From the NCBI RefSeq assembly GCF_000711295.1, contig NZ_JOMJ01000003.1:1933501-1997500 (forward strand): DNA of 64,000 bases, given 5' to 3'. A model generated the notes under the pieces. That model did not search any database. It was not told the origin of the DNA and worked only from the letters and a program-made list of their open reading frames with translations. The translations under genes and the position numbers were made by a program. The stretch comes from Desulfohalovibrio reitneri (GTDB taxonomy: Bacteria > Desulfobacterota > Desulfovibrionia > Desulfovibrionales > Desulfovibrionaceae). Below are positions 41,276 to 49,849 of the stretch, piece by piece; the first letter of the stretch is position 1; each line of letters begins with the position of its first letter.

Positions 41276-43050
41276 GTCTCCTCCTCGCCCTGGCCGTACT
41301 CCCCGGCCAGCGGCCGGCCCCGGACGGCTGTCTGGGGAAAGAGCAGGTCCAGGTAGGCCTCGGCCGTGGGCTGGGGCTCGTGGTTGGCCAGGCCGGGCCG
41401 CTCGTTGGCCTCGATGACCACGTAGTCCGGCCCCTCAACTTCCGGCACCATGAAGTCGAAGCCCACCACCGGGATGTCCAGCACGCGTGAGGCCTCCTCC
41501 GCGGCGCGGGCCAGCTCCGGATGCAGCTGGGGGGTGACGTCGTGGATGGTGCCGCCGGTGTGCAGGTTGGCGGTCTTGCGCACCTCGATTTCCTCGTCCT
41601 GTTCCACCACGTCGTTCCAGCCGTAGCCCGCCTCGCGCAGGCAGCGTTCGGTCTCGGCGTCCATGGGGATGGAGGACTCCCCGCCGGTGGCCGCGCCCCT
41701 GCGGCGGCTCTGCTTTTCGATGAGCTGGCGGGCGGTGTGCCGGCCCGTACCCAGAATACGGGCGGGCTTGCGTACGGCCGCGGCGATGAGCTTGTGGCCG
41801 ATGACGATGAGGCGCAGGTCGTCGCCCTCCTCGAACCGTTCCAGCAGCACGTCGCCTGAGACCTTGCGCGCCTCGGCCACGGCCGCCTCCAGGGAGTCCG
41901 GGTCGCGCACGTCCACGGTGATGCCCGCGCCCTGCTCGCCCTGGCGCGGCTTGACCACCACCCGGCCGTGCTCGTTCAGGAAGGCGGTGTTTTCCTCGGG
42001 CGTGCCCGCCTTGGTCTGCTCAGGCACGCGGATGCCGGCGGCCGCCAGGGTGCGGCGGGTCAGGGCTTTGTCGTCGCAGCGCACGAAGGCGATGGCCGAG
42101 GTCAGTTCGGACAGCGACTCCCAGCAGACGATGGAGCGGCCGCCGTGGGTCAGCTCCACCAGCCCCTTTTCCTCGTCCAGAATGCGCACGCCCACGCCGC
42201 GCCGCCTGGCTTCCTTGACCACCAGGTCGGCGTAGGGGTTGAGGAAGTGCTTGCCCTCGGGCGGAGTGAAAAGCGGCTCGTTGATGGGATTGCGCACCTT
42301 CACCGCGAAAACCGGCACCCGCTTGAAGCCCAGCTTCTCATACAGCCCGATGGCCTGGACGTTGTCGTGCATCACGGAAAGATCCATGTAGTCGCGGCCG
42401 CGCGCCTGGAAGTATTCGATGGCGTGGCGCACCAGGGCCTCGCCCACGCCGGGAGCCTGGGCCTGGGTGTCCACGCCCAGGCACCAGAAGCTGGAGCCGT
42501 TTTCCGGGTCGCGGAAGGCCTCGGTGTGGTCCACGCCGGTGATGGTACCGATGACCTCCCCGGTGGAAACGTCCTCGGCCACGAAATAGTGCAGGGCCCG
42601 GGAGTGGCGCTTGCCGTGAACGAACTCCTCGTCCGGCTGCACCATGCCGCGCGAGGCGTAGATGCGGTTCATGGCCTCGGCGTCCTCCATGGTGGCCACC
42701 CGGCGGATGACGAAGCCTCCGTGCCTGCGCTTGGGCTGCTGGTACTGGCTGAACCACAGCCGGTAGGTGTGGGAGGGGTCCAGGAAGAGCCGGTCCGGGG
42801 CCAGGGAGAGCACCACGTGGGGGTCACGCAGGTAGAAGGCGATGTCCCGTCGTCCCTCCTCCTCGTTCAGCAGCTCCTCGGCCAGGCTCCCGGCGTCCTC
42901 GAAGGTGTGCCCCCACAGCAGCCTGCCCCAGCCGCAGTCCGTGACCGCGTCGCGCTTGATGCGCCGCGCGCTCTCCGGGTCCATCTCGCGCCAGGAGCGC
43001 ACCGTGGGGACGCTGGACCGTTCCAGTCTGTGCCTGATGTTGGCGGCCAT
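41272..43050 (-). CDS. ngg: N-acetylglutaminylglutamine synthetase (GNAT plus ATP-grasp)
   Basis: The 592-aa bifunctional enzyme acetylates glutamine and ligates a second glutamine to make the NAGGN precursor. The N-terminal half has a GNAT domain (about 110-260; WCLGVDTQAQAPGVGEALVRHAIEYFQARG). The C-terminal half is an ATP-grasp (about 290-575) with VVVKPRQGEQGAGITV, VLLERFEEGDDLRLIVIG, PVVGFDFMVPE and VIEANERPGL. It follows the amidotransferase gene by 13 bp and overlaps the Nif11-like gene. The product is a compatible solute made under salt stress. Confidence 0.92.
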   Translation of the reverse strand: MAANIRHRLERSSVPTVRSWREMDPESARRIKRDAVTDCGWGRLLWGHTFEDAGSLAEELLNEEEGRRDIAFYLRDPHVVLSLAPDRLFLDPSHTYRLWFSQYQQPKRRHGGFVIRRVATMEDAEAMNRIYASRGMVQPDEEFVHGKRHSRALHYFVAEDVSTGEVIGTITGVDHTEAFRDPENGSSFWCLGVDTQAQAPGVGEALVRHAIEYFQARGRDYMDLSVMHDNVQAIGLYEKLGFKRVPVFAVKVRNPINEPLFTPPEGKHFLNPYADLVVKEARRRGVGVRILDEEKGLVELTHGGRSIVCWESLSELTSAIAFVRCDDKALTRRTLAAAGIRVPEQTKAGTPEENTAFLNEHGRVVVKPRQGEQGAGITVDVRDPDSLEAAVAEARKVSGDVLLERFEEGDDLRLIVIGHKLIAAAVRKPARILGTGRHTARQLIEKQSRRRGAATGGESSIPMDAETERCLREAGYGWNDVVEQDEEIEVRKTANLHTGGTIHDVTPQLHPELARAAEEASRVLDIPVVGFDFMVPEVEGPDYVVIEANERPGLANHEPQPTAEAYLDLLFPQTAVRGRPLAGEYGQGEEET

Positions 43051-43063
43051 CGTTCCGTCCTCC

Positions 43064-44845
43064 TTACTTCACGCCCTGGGCTTGCAGCCACATTTCCAGC
43101 AAACCGAGCTGCCACAGCTTGGAGCCGCGCAACGGGGTGATGTGCTCCTCCGGCGCGTCCAGAAGCTCCCGCACGTAGTCGTCGTGGAACAGACCGCGCC
43201 GCTTGGCCTCCGGGGCGTGCAGCACGTCGCGCACGCTCTCCAGGAAGGGCCCGCGCAGGTACTTCAGGGCGGGCACCGGGAAATACCCCTTGGGCCGGTC
43301 GATGACCTCCGCCGGAATGACCCGGCGGGCGGCCTCCTTGAGCACGTGCTTGCCCCCGGACTTGACCTTCAGCTCCGCTGGGATGCGCCCGGCCATCTCC
43401 ACAAGCTCGTGGTCCAGGAAGGGCACCCGCGCCTCAAGCCCCCAGGCCATGGTCATGTTGTCCACCCGCTTCACCGGGTCGTCAGTGAGCATGACCGTGG
43501 TGTCCAGCTTCAAGGCCTTGTCGATGGCCCGCTGGCTGCCGCCCGTCTCGAAGGCGCGGCGCACGAACTCCGTGGGCGCGTCGCCCGGGGACAGATGCTC
43601 CGGCCGCACCGCCCGCAGGTACTCCTCCCGGTCTCGGTCGAAGAACACCTTGGAGTAGTCGGCCACCGGGTCGGCGCTGTCCAGCAGCGGGGGATACCAG
43701 TGGTAGCCGCCGAAAACCTCGTCCGCGCCCTGGCCGCTCTGCACCACCTTCACGTGGCGGGAGACCTCGCGGGACAGCAGGTAGAAGCCCACGTTGTCGT
43801 GGCTGACCATGGGTTCGCTCATGGCCGCCACGCAGCCGGGCAGCGCCTTCAGGGTCTCCTCGGGGCTGATGCGCAACTTGTGGTGGCGGGTGCCGAACTC
43901 CCGCGCCACCACGTCGGAATACTTGAACTCGTCCCCCTCCTCGTCGCCCACGGTCTCGAAGCCGATGGAGAAGGTCTCCAGGCCGCGCTGGCCCGCCTTG
44001 GCCAACAGCCCCACCACCAGGGAGGAATCCAGGCCGCCGGAGAGCAGCACGCCCACGGGCACGTCCGCGGTTAGCCGCCGCTCCACGGAAAGCCGCATGG
44101 CCTCCAGCACCAGCTCCTGCCACTCCTCCTCGGAGCGCTGCTGGTCCTCTTGCTTGGTCGGGCCAAAGTCCGCGTCCCACCAGCGCTTGGGCTCGCCCAC
44201 GCGGCCTTCCTCCACCACCATGGTGTGGCCCGGCTCCAGCTTGCGCACGCCCCGCAGGATGGTCAGCGGGGCCGGCACCACCGCGTGGAAGGTCAGGTAG
44301 TGGTGCAGGGCCTCGGGGTCGATGGAGTCGTCCACCCCGCCGGAAGCCAGCAGGGCGGGCAGGGTGGAAGCGAAGCGGAAGGCCCCGTCCACCCTGGAGA
44401 AATACAGCGGCTTGATGCCCAGCCGGTCGCGCGCCAGCAGCACGCGGCCCGAGTCACGCTCCCAGACGGCCAGGGCGAACATGCCCTGCAGCCGCTCAAC
44501 AAAGCCGTCGCCCCAGGCGTGATACGCCTTGATCAGCACCTCGGTATCGCCCGAGGAAAAAAAGCGGTACCCCTTGCCTTGCAGCTCTTCCCGCAGTTCC
44601 TTGTAATTGTAGATGCATCCGTTGAACACGATGGACAGCCCAAGCTCCGGGTCCACCATGGGCTGGGCCGCCTTTTCCGACAAATCGATGATCTTCAGCC
44701 GCCGGTGGCCGAAAGCCGCCGCACCCTGGGCGCGCAGCCCCCGGCCGTCCGGGCCGCGCGGCGACATGCACCGCGCCATGGCCGCCACCGCCGAAACGTC
44801 GGCTTCCTCGGAATCCAAACGGATTTCACCACAAATACCGCACAT
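43064..44845 (-). CDS. asnO: N-acetylglutaminylglutamine amidotransferase (asparagine synthetase-like)
   Basis: The 593-aa class II amidotransferase starts at ATG 44845 behind AAGGAGATTT, so that the nucleophile is Cys2 (MCGICGE). The glutaminase domain covers about 2-210 (MSPRGPDGRG, FNGCIYNYKELREEL). The synthetase domain (about 230-590) has the pyrophosphate loop VGVLLSGGLDSSLVVG and VVQSGQGADEVFGGYHWYP. It amidates the C-terminus of N-acetylglutaminylglutamine. It heads the NAGGN operon. Asparagine synthetase is excluded mainly by the neighbours. Confidence 0.92.
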   Translation of the reverse strand: MCGICGEIRLDSEEADVSAVAAMARCMSPRGPDGRGLRAQGAAAFGHRRLKIIDLSEKAAQPMVDPELGLSIVFNGCIYNYKELREELQGKGYRFFSSGDTEVLIKAYHAWGDGFVERLQGMFALAVWERDSGRVLLARDRLGIKPLYFSRVDGAFRFASTLPALLASGGVDDSIDPEALHHYLTFHAVVPAPLTILRGVRKLEPGHTMVVEEGRVGEPKRWWDADFGPTKQEDQQRSEEEWQELVLEAMRLSVERRLTADVPVGVLLSGGLDSSLVVGLLAKAGQRGLETFSIGFETVGDEEGDEFKYSDVVAREFGTRHHKLRISPEETLKALPGCVAAMSEPMVSHDNVGFYLLSREVSRHVKVVQSGQGADEVFGGYHWYPPLLDSADPVADYSKVFFDRDREEYLRAVRPEHLSPGDAPTEFVRRAFETGGSQRAIDKALKLDTTVMLTDDPVKRVDNMTMAWGLEARVPFLDHELVEMAGRIPAELKVKSGGKHVLKEAARRVIPAEVIDRPKGYFPVPALKYLRGPFLESVRDVLHAPEAKRRGLFHDDYVRELLDAPEEHITPLRGSKLWQLGLLEMWLQAQGVK

Positions 44846-45004
44846 ACTTGGAAATCTCCTTGTCTGAACCAAAAAAGGGAAGAGGGGCGCGGAAACAAAA
44901 AGCCCCGCCACTCTTTCCTTCTACACCAGCCAAGGAAGAAGAAAAGGGGAACGCATCGAGGACATATCGGGTAGGAAAACGTACCCGAAGGGTAGAAGGA
45001 GGCA

Positions 45005-45095
45005 GGGAAGAGGGGGAGAAGGTTCCGCCTTCGGCGACCAGTGCCGCGCAGGCCCTGGTCGACCGGCTGGGCGAAATCTTCCTCTTCCCTTCTTC
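45005..45095 (+). repeat. Dispersed intergenic repeat, partial copy E
   Basis: The segment GCCTTCGGCGACCAG, CCCTGGTCGACC and GGGCGAAATCTTCCTCTTCC resembles the closing GC-hairpin block of copies A-D. The core and the A/T hairpin are absent. It lies between the NAGGN operon and the YkgJ-like gene. The rest of the gap 44846-45101 shows nothing recognisable. Confidence 0.5.
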
Positions 45096-45101
45096 CGCTT
45101 C

Positions 45102-45707
45102 TTACAGCTGCGGCGGTCCCTGGACGATCATCTGGGACAGGGTGAGGTCCACCTTGGGGAGTTGGTTGAAGCGGGAGCCGAGGAAGGATTGTTCCAGTTC
45201 CACCAGGCGGCGGTAAAGGGGGGTTCGGTCCAGGGCTGGGGGCGTAACGCCGTGTTCCCGCATTTGCTCGGCAATCCGCTGGGAGAGGTGGCAGCCGGGG
45301 AAGCGGGAGACTGTTTTCGTGCGCGGGCTGGTGAGGGTGTTGGGGATTCCGTGCAGGCGGCAGATCATGAGGCGGTGCTGGTAGAGGATGCAGAGGCCGT
45401 CCACGTTGACCGGGCACATGGCCTTGGGTGTTTGGCCCACGGCCATGGAGGCGCGGACCTGCTCCAGGTTGTCCTTGGCGCGGTCGATGACGGCTTGGCG
45501 GGTTTCCTGGTCCAGGGAGTCCATGCCTTCCCAGAAGTAGGCCCATTCCAGGTAGGTGTGGTGCTGGAAGTGGGAGACGCAGCAGTTGTCCGTGCAGCCT
45601 TTGCAGGTATGTCCCATGGCCTGGGCCACCTTGTCGTATTCGGTCTGCATGTCGTTGTAGAGGGCGGCCAGCTTGCGGAAGGCCGCCTTTCGTCCGAGCC
45701 GTTTCAC
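45102..45707 (-). CDS. YkgJ-like Cys-cluster protein
   Basis: The 201-aa protein has the Zn/Fe-S-cluster-like motif HTCKGCTDNCCVSH near residues 33-46 and further cysteines in MCPVNVDGLCILYQHRLMICRLHGIP and FPGCHL, the pattern of the YkgJ/CxxCxxCC family. The biochemical function is unknown. It overlaps the shikimate kinase gene by 4 bp, so the two are translationally coupled. The N-terminus is basic and helical. Confidence 0.8.
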   Translation of the reverse strand: MKRLGRKAAFRKLAALYNDMQTEYDKVAQAMGHTCKGCTDNCCVSHFQHHTYLEWAYFWEGMDSLDQETRQAVIDRAKDNLEQVRASMAVGQTPKAMCPVNVDGLCILYQHRLMICRLHGIPNTLTSPRTKTVSRFPGCHLSQRIAEQMREHGVTPPALDRTPLYRRLVELEQSFLGSRFNQLPKVDLTLSQMIVQGPPQL

Positions 45708-46252
45708 GCTTGGGATTCCTCCAGGTGGCGGGTCACGGCCCGCAGGATTTGGTTGGCGCAGGTTTCCGGGGTTTCGGTGTCGGTGCGCACGGTCACGTCT
45801 GCCGCCGCCAGGTACAGGGGGCGGCGTTCCTCGTAGACGTCCTCCAGGCAGTAGCCGTCGGGGCAGACGAAGGCGCGCCCCTCGGCGGGGCCGACGCGCT
45901 TGAGAAAGGTTTCCAGGGAGATGTCCAGGAAGACCACGGTGCCCAGCAGCCGAAGGCGGTCCATGGCCGCCCTGGAGTAGACCACGCTGCCGCCGGTGGA
46001 GACCACCAGCCGCTTGACCCCGAGGTTGGCCACCACTTCCTCCTCCAGGTGGAGAAAGGTCTCCCGGCCGCAGGAGTCCATGATGTCCTGCAGGGGGCGG
46101 CCGTGGGTGGCTTCAAGGAGCCGGTCGGTGTCCATGTGCTCCCATCCCAGCTTGTGCGCCAGCAGGGGGGCCAGGGTGGACTTGCCCGCCCCGGCGATGC
46201 CGATGAGGATGACGCAGGTCTCGTCCGGTATGGCGTGTTCGGCGGCGGGCAT
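45704..46252 (-). CDS. aroK: Shikimate kinase
   Basis: The 182-aa P-loop kinase phosphorylates shikimate in chorismate biosynthesis. Motifs are ILIGIAGAGKSTLAPLLAHKLG (Walker A), HMDTDRLLEATHG (shikimate-binding Asp), LVVSTGGSVV (GGG motif with Ser in the third position) and ERRPLYLAAADVTV (lid and C-terminal region). The N-terminus MPAAEHAIPDET is a few residues longer than usual. The TGGS variant and the genomic setting leave some chance that it is a related gluconate-type kinase. Confidence 0.8.
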   Translation of the reverse strand: MPAAEHAIPDETCVILIGIAGAGKSTLAPLLAHKLGWEHMDTDRLLEATHGRPLQDIMDSCGRETFLHLEEEVVANLGVKRLVVSTGGSVVYSRAAMDRLRLLGTVVFLDISLETFLKRVGPAEGRAFVCPDGYCLEDVYEERRPLYLAAADVTVRTDTETPETCANQILRAVTRHLEESQA

Positions 46253-46310
46253 GGCTGGAGGATGGGGCGTGGCGGGAGGTCTGTCAACTCTCCCGGTGCC
46301 GGGGGCGGAA

Positions 46311-47039
46311 TCAGCCGCCCAGGTAGGCTTTCTTGACTTCGGGGTCGCGCATGAGTTCGTCGCAGGGGCCGCCCGCCACGATCTCGCCGGTGTCCAGCAC
46401 GTAGCCCCGGTGGGCGAACTTCAGCGCCAGGTTGGCGTTCTGCTCGATGAGCAGGATGGTCATGCCTTCCTCGTTGAGCTGCTTCAGGGCCCGGAACATG
46501 TCGTACATGAGCAGGGGGGCCAGGCCCATGGAGGGCTCGTCCAGCATGAGGAACTCGCAGCGGGTCATGAGGGCGCGGCCCACGGCCAGCATCTGCTGTT
46601 CGCCGCCGGAGAGCTGCTCCGAGCGCTGGCGTTTGCGTTCGGCCAGCCGGGGGAAGAGGGCGTAGACCCGCTCGTAGTCCTTTTCCACGGCCGAGGCGTC
46701 GTCCTTGCGGGCGTAGGTGGCCAGGACCAGGTTCTCCTCCACCGTGAGGTTGCCGAAGATGTGGCGGCCCTCCGGGACCAGGGCCATGCCCAGTTTGTCC
46801 ACCACCACGTGGGGCGGGGTCTTGAGGATGGACTCGCCCTTGAAGAGGATGTCGCCGCCGGTGACCTTGGGCGCCTCGGGCGGCGGCAGGCGCATGATGG
46901 AATGCAGGGTGGTGGTCTTGCCCGCGCCGTTGGCCCCGATGAGGGTGACGATCTCCCCCCGTTCCACGTGGAAGGAGACGCCGTGCAGGGCCTCGATGTT
47001 GCCGTATTTGACATAGAGATCGCTGACTTGCAGGTACAT
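46311..47039 (-). CDS. livF: Branched-chain amino acid ABC transporter ATP-binding protein LivF
   Basis: The 242-aa ATPase powers amino-acid import. It has Walker A GANGAGKTTTLHS, signature LSGGEQQMLAVGRALM, Walker B FLMLDEPSMGLAP and the H-loop region LIEQNANLAL. The length and the LALKFAHRGYVLDTGEIV end are typical of LivF. It is the last gene of the livJ-H-M-G-F cluster, 6 bp after livG. Confidence 0.95.
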   Translation of the reverse strand: MYLQVSDLYVKYGNIEALHGVSFHVERGEIVTLIGANGAGKTTTLHSIMRLPPPEAPKVTGGDILFKGESILKTPPHVVVDKLGMALVPEGRHIFGNLTVEENLVLATYARKDDASAVEKDYERVYALFPRLAERKRQRSEQLSGGEQQMLAVGRALMTRCEFLMLDEPSMGLAPLLMYDMFRALKQLNEEGMTILLIEQNANLALKFAHRGYVLDTGEIVAGGPCDELMRDPEVKKAYLGG

Positions 47040-47045
47040 GGCGCT

Positions 47046-47813
47046 CTAGAGTGTGTCGTCGCCCAGGTAGGCCTTGATGACCGCCGGGTCGGACTGGATT
47101 TGCTCGGGGGTGCCCTGGGCGATGGTGCGGCCGAAGTCGATGACCTGGATCCACTGGCAGAGGTTCATGACCACGGTCATCTGGTGCTCGATCATCCAGA
47201 TGGTGATGTCGAACTTTTCGTGAATCCAGCGGATGAGCTTGATGAGCCCCTCCACGTCCGCGGAGTTCAGCCCGGCGGCTGGCTCGTCCAGCAGCAGCAG
47301 CTTGGGCTTGGTGGACAGGGCGCGGGCGATTTCCACCTTGCGTTGCAGGCCGTAGGGCAGGTTCTTGGGCAGTTCGGCCGCGTAGCGGTCCAGCTCCAGG
47401 GCCTGGAGCAACTCGTGCGCGGTGGAGTCTATCTCCGCCTCGCGCCGGGCGTGGCGGCGGGTGCGCAGCAGGCAGTCGGCCAGGGTGTAGCCCATGCGGT
47501 AGTGCTGGGAGACGCGGATGTTGTCCAGCACGGACATGTCGTGCCAGAGGCGGATGTTCTGGAAGGTGCGGGCCACGCCCATGGCCGTGACCTGATGCGG
47601 CTTCTTGCCGGAGATGGACTTGCCGTCGAGGACGATTTCTCCCTCGCTGGGGGCGTAGAAGCCGGAGACCATGTTGAAGACGGTGGTCTTACCCGCGCCG
47701 TTGGGACCGATGAGTCCGATGAGCTCGCCGCCCTTGAGCCGCAGGGAGAAGTCGCTGACGGCGGTGAGGCCGCCGAAGCGCATGGTCAGGTTATTGGCTT
47801 CAACCAGGGACAT
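47046..47813 (-). CDS. livG: Branched-chain amino acid ABC transporter ATP-binding protein LivG
   Basis: The 255-aa ATPase has Walker A GPNGAGKTTVFNMVSG, the LivG-specific GVARTFQNIRLWHDMSVLDNI, a signature variant LPYGLQRKVEIARAL, and Walker B LLLDEPAAGLN. It pairs with LivF on the membrane channel LivHM. It lies 9 bp after livM. Confidence 0.95.
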   Translation of the reverse strand: MSLVEANNLTMRFGGLTAVSDFSLRLKGGELIGLIGPNGAGKTTVFNMVSGFYAPSEGEIVLDGKSISGKKPHQVTAMGVARTFQNIRLWHDMSVLDNIRVSQHYRMGYTLADCLLRTRRHARREAEIDSTAHELLQALELDRYAAELPKNLPYGLQRKVEIARALSTKPKLLLLDEPAAGLNSADVEGLIKLIRWIHEKFDITIWMIEHQMTVVMNLCQWIQVIDFGRTIAQGTPEQIQSDPAVIKAYLGDDTL

Positions 47814-47822
47814 CCGGACTAC

Positions 47823-48839
47823 CTATTTGAACTTGAAGTATTTTTTCAGCCTGGGGAAGACGTCCGACAGTTCCTTATTGCCCATGATGCCCTCGGGCCG
47901 GAACATCATCAGCAGGATGAGGATCAGCGGAATGATGACCCACTTGAGGATCTGCAGGGGGCGCAGGGCTTCCAGCAGCAGGGTGAAGGCCACGGCGGAG
48001 ATGACCGAGCCGGAGATGGAGCCCATGCCGCCCATGTAGACCATGACCATGGCCTCGGTGGACTTGAGGATGGTGAAGGAACCGGGGTTCACGTAGCCCA
48101 CCACGTGGGCGAACAGCCCGCCCGCCAGCCCGGCCAGGCCGGAGGAGAGCATGAAGGTCACCAGCTTGATGCGGTTGGTGTTGACGCTCATGATTTCCGC
48201 GGCCACCTCGTCCTGGCAGATGGCCATGACGCCCTTGCCGTAGGTGGAGGTGACGTAGCGGCGGATGACCCACACGCAGAAGACCGCGGTGACGAAGCAC
48301 CAGATGAGCATCCAGGGCAGCTCGGCCGTGGACTCCATGGCCGTGGTCACGCGGCGCATGCCCATGAACCCTCTGGCTCCGCCGATGGCGTCGATGTTCT
48401 CGATGGCGCTCTTGACGATGTAGTTGGCCGCGATGGTGACGATGGCCAAGTAGTCGCCGCGCGTCTTGAAGGAGGGGATGGCCACCAGCAGGCCGAAAAG
48501 CGAGGCCACGGCCGCTCCGGCCAGGAGCGCCAGGGGGAAGAAGGCCACGGACAGGGACTCGGGCAGCAGCGGCGCGCCGAAGACCGTGTCCTGGGCGAAG
48601 AGGGCCACGGTGATGAGGGAGGAGACGTAGGCCCCCACGGCCATGAAGGCGGCGTGCCCGCAGGCGAATTCGCCCATGTGGCCGTTGATGAGGTTGAGGG
48701 AGGCGGACATGATGACGTTGATGCCCATGAACATGAGCACCGACTGGGTGTAGAGGTCCAGTCCTCCCCCCTGGGCCAGGGTGACGAGCAGGCCGAGGAC
48801 CGCGGCCAGGATGAGGGGTACGGTGAGGCGGCGCATCAT
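47823..48839 (-). CDS. livM: Branched-chain amino acid ABC transporter permease LivM
   Basis: The 338-aa permease has about 9-10 membrane segments. Family features are GYVSS-like AVGAYVSSLITVALF, the FKTRGDYLAIVTIAANYIV loop and the EAA-like AEIMSVNTNRIKLVTFMLSSGLAGLAGGLF. It ends LMMFRPEGIMGNKELSD, a usual LivM tail. The start lies 1 bp after the livH stop. Confidence 0.94.
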   Translation of the reverse strand: MMRRLTVPLILAAVLGLLVTLAQGGGLDLYTQSVLMFMGINVIMSASLNLINGHMGEFACGHAAFMAVGAYVSSLITVALFAQDTVFGAPLLPESLSVAFFPLALLAGAAVASLFGLLVAIPSFKTRGDYLAIVTIAANYIVKSAIENIDAIGGARGFMGMRRVTTAMESTAELPWMLIWCFVTAVFCVWVIRRYVTSTYGKGVMAICQDEVAAEIMSVNTNRIKLVTFMLSSGLAGLAGGLFAHVVGYVNPGSFTILKSTEAMVMVYMGGMGSISGSVISAVAFTLLLEALRPLQILKWVIIPLILILLMMFRPEGIMGNKELSDVFPRLKKYFKFK

Positions 48840-48840
48840 G

Positions 48841-49770
48841 TCAGATCTTGGTGGTCCGGGCCATGCCGAAGAGGCCGGTGGGCTTGTAGGTCATGATGAT
48901 CAGCAGGATGGTGAAGCTGATGAGGTCGCGGAAGGTGGACGGGAATACGGCCACCACCATGATTTCCACGAAGCCCAGCAGAAAGCCGCCCGCGAACGCC
49001 CCCCGGATGGAGCCGATGCCCCCGACCACGGCCGCGATGAAGGCCTTCCAGCCCACCATGGCGCCCATGTAGGGGTCGAGGATGGGGTAGGACATGGCGA
49101 AGAGCAGTCCGCCCAGCCCGGCCACGGAACTGCCCAGGATGAAGGTGAAGACGATGACCGTGTCCACCGGGATGCCCATGAGGGGGATGGCGAACTTGTC
49201 CCAGGAGATGGCCCGCATGGCCATGCCGATCTTGGTGCGGGTGACGATGAGGCGCAGGCCGATGAAGACGAGGACCGCGGTGAGGATGACGATCACCTTG
49301 AGGTTGGTGAAGCGTATCCAGCCGAAGTCGAAGATGACCTTGTCGATGAGTTCGGGGAAGTTGCGGCGCGAGGCACCCAGCAGGGCCAGGTTGCCATTCG
49401 ACAGGATGAGGCCGCACATGAGCGCGGTGATGACCACGTAGAGGCGGTGCGCGCCCTTGCGGCGCAATGGCCGGTAGGCCACCCGTTCCAGGGTTACGCC
49501 CACTGCCGCCGTAAGGATCATGACCAGGGGCACGCTGAGCGCAAGGATGGCCCAGCCCGGCAGGTCGAAGGGCAGGGCGAAGGCGTAGTGCCCCAGGAAG
49601 AAGGTGGCCACGAAAAAGGCGATGTACGCCCCGACCATGAAGACGTCGCCGTGGGCGAAGTTGATCAGCAGCAGGACGCCGTAGACCAGGCAGTAGCCGA
49701 GGGCGATGAGGGAGTAGAAGCTCCCCCACTGCAGGGCGTTGAGGATGTTCTGAAGGATCGTCTCGATCAC
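48841..49770 (-). CDS. livH: Branched-chain amino acid ABC transporter permease LivH
   Basis: The 309-aa permease begins MIETILQNILNALQWGSFYS and has ALGYCLVYGVLLLINFAHGDVFMVGAY, the signature start of LivH. AMRAISWDKFAIPLMGIPVDTVI is the cytoplasmic loop contacting the ATPase. GGIGSIRGAFAGGFLLGF and LIIMTYKPTGLFG complete the family pattern. It forms the channel with LivM. Confidence 0.95.
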   Translation of the reverse strand: MIETILQNILNALQWGSFYSLIALGYCLVYGVLLLINFAHGDVFMVGAYIAFFVATFFLGHYAFALPFDLPGWAILALSVPLVMILTAAVGVTLERVAYRPLRRKGAHRLYVVITALMCGLILSNGNLALLGASRRNFPELIDKVIFDFGWIRFTNLKVIVILTAVLVFIGLRLIVTRTKIGMAMRAISWDKFAIPLMGIPVDTVIVFTFILGSSVAGLGGLLFAMSYPILDPYMGAMVGWKAFIAAVVGGIGSIRGAFAGGFLLGFVEIMVVAVFPSTFRDLISFTILLIIMTYKPTGLFGMARTTKI

Positions 49771-49849
49771 GCGGCTCCGCCTTCTCGCAGGAAAAGGGCC
49801 CGGGGAGCGGAGTACCCGCCCCCCGGGGGGAAGTCAATTGGCCGGGCCG

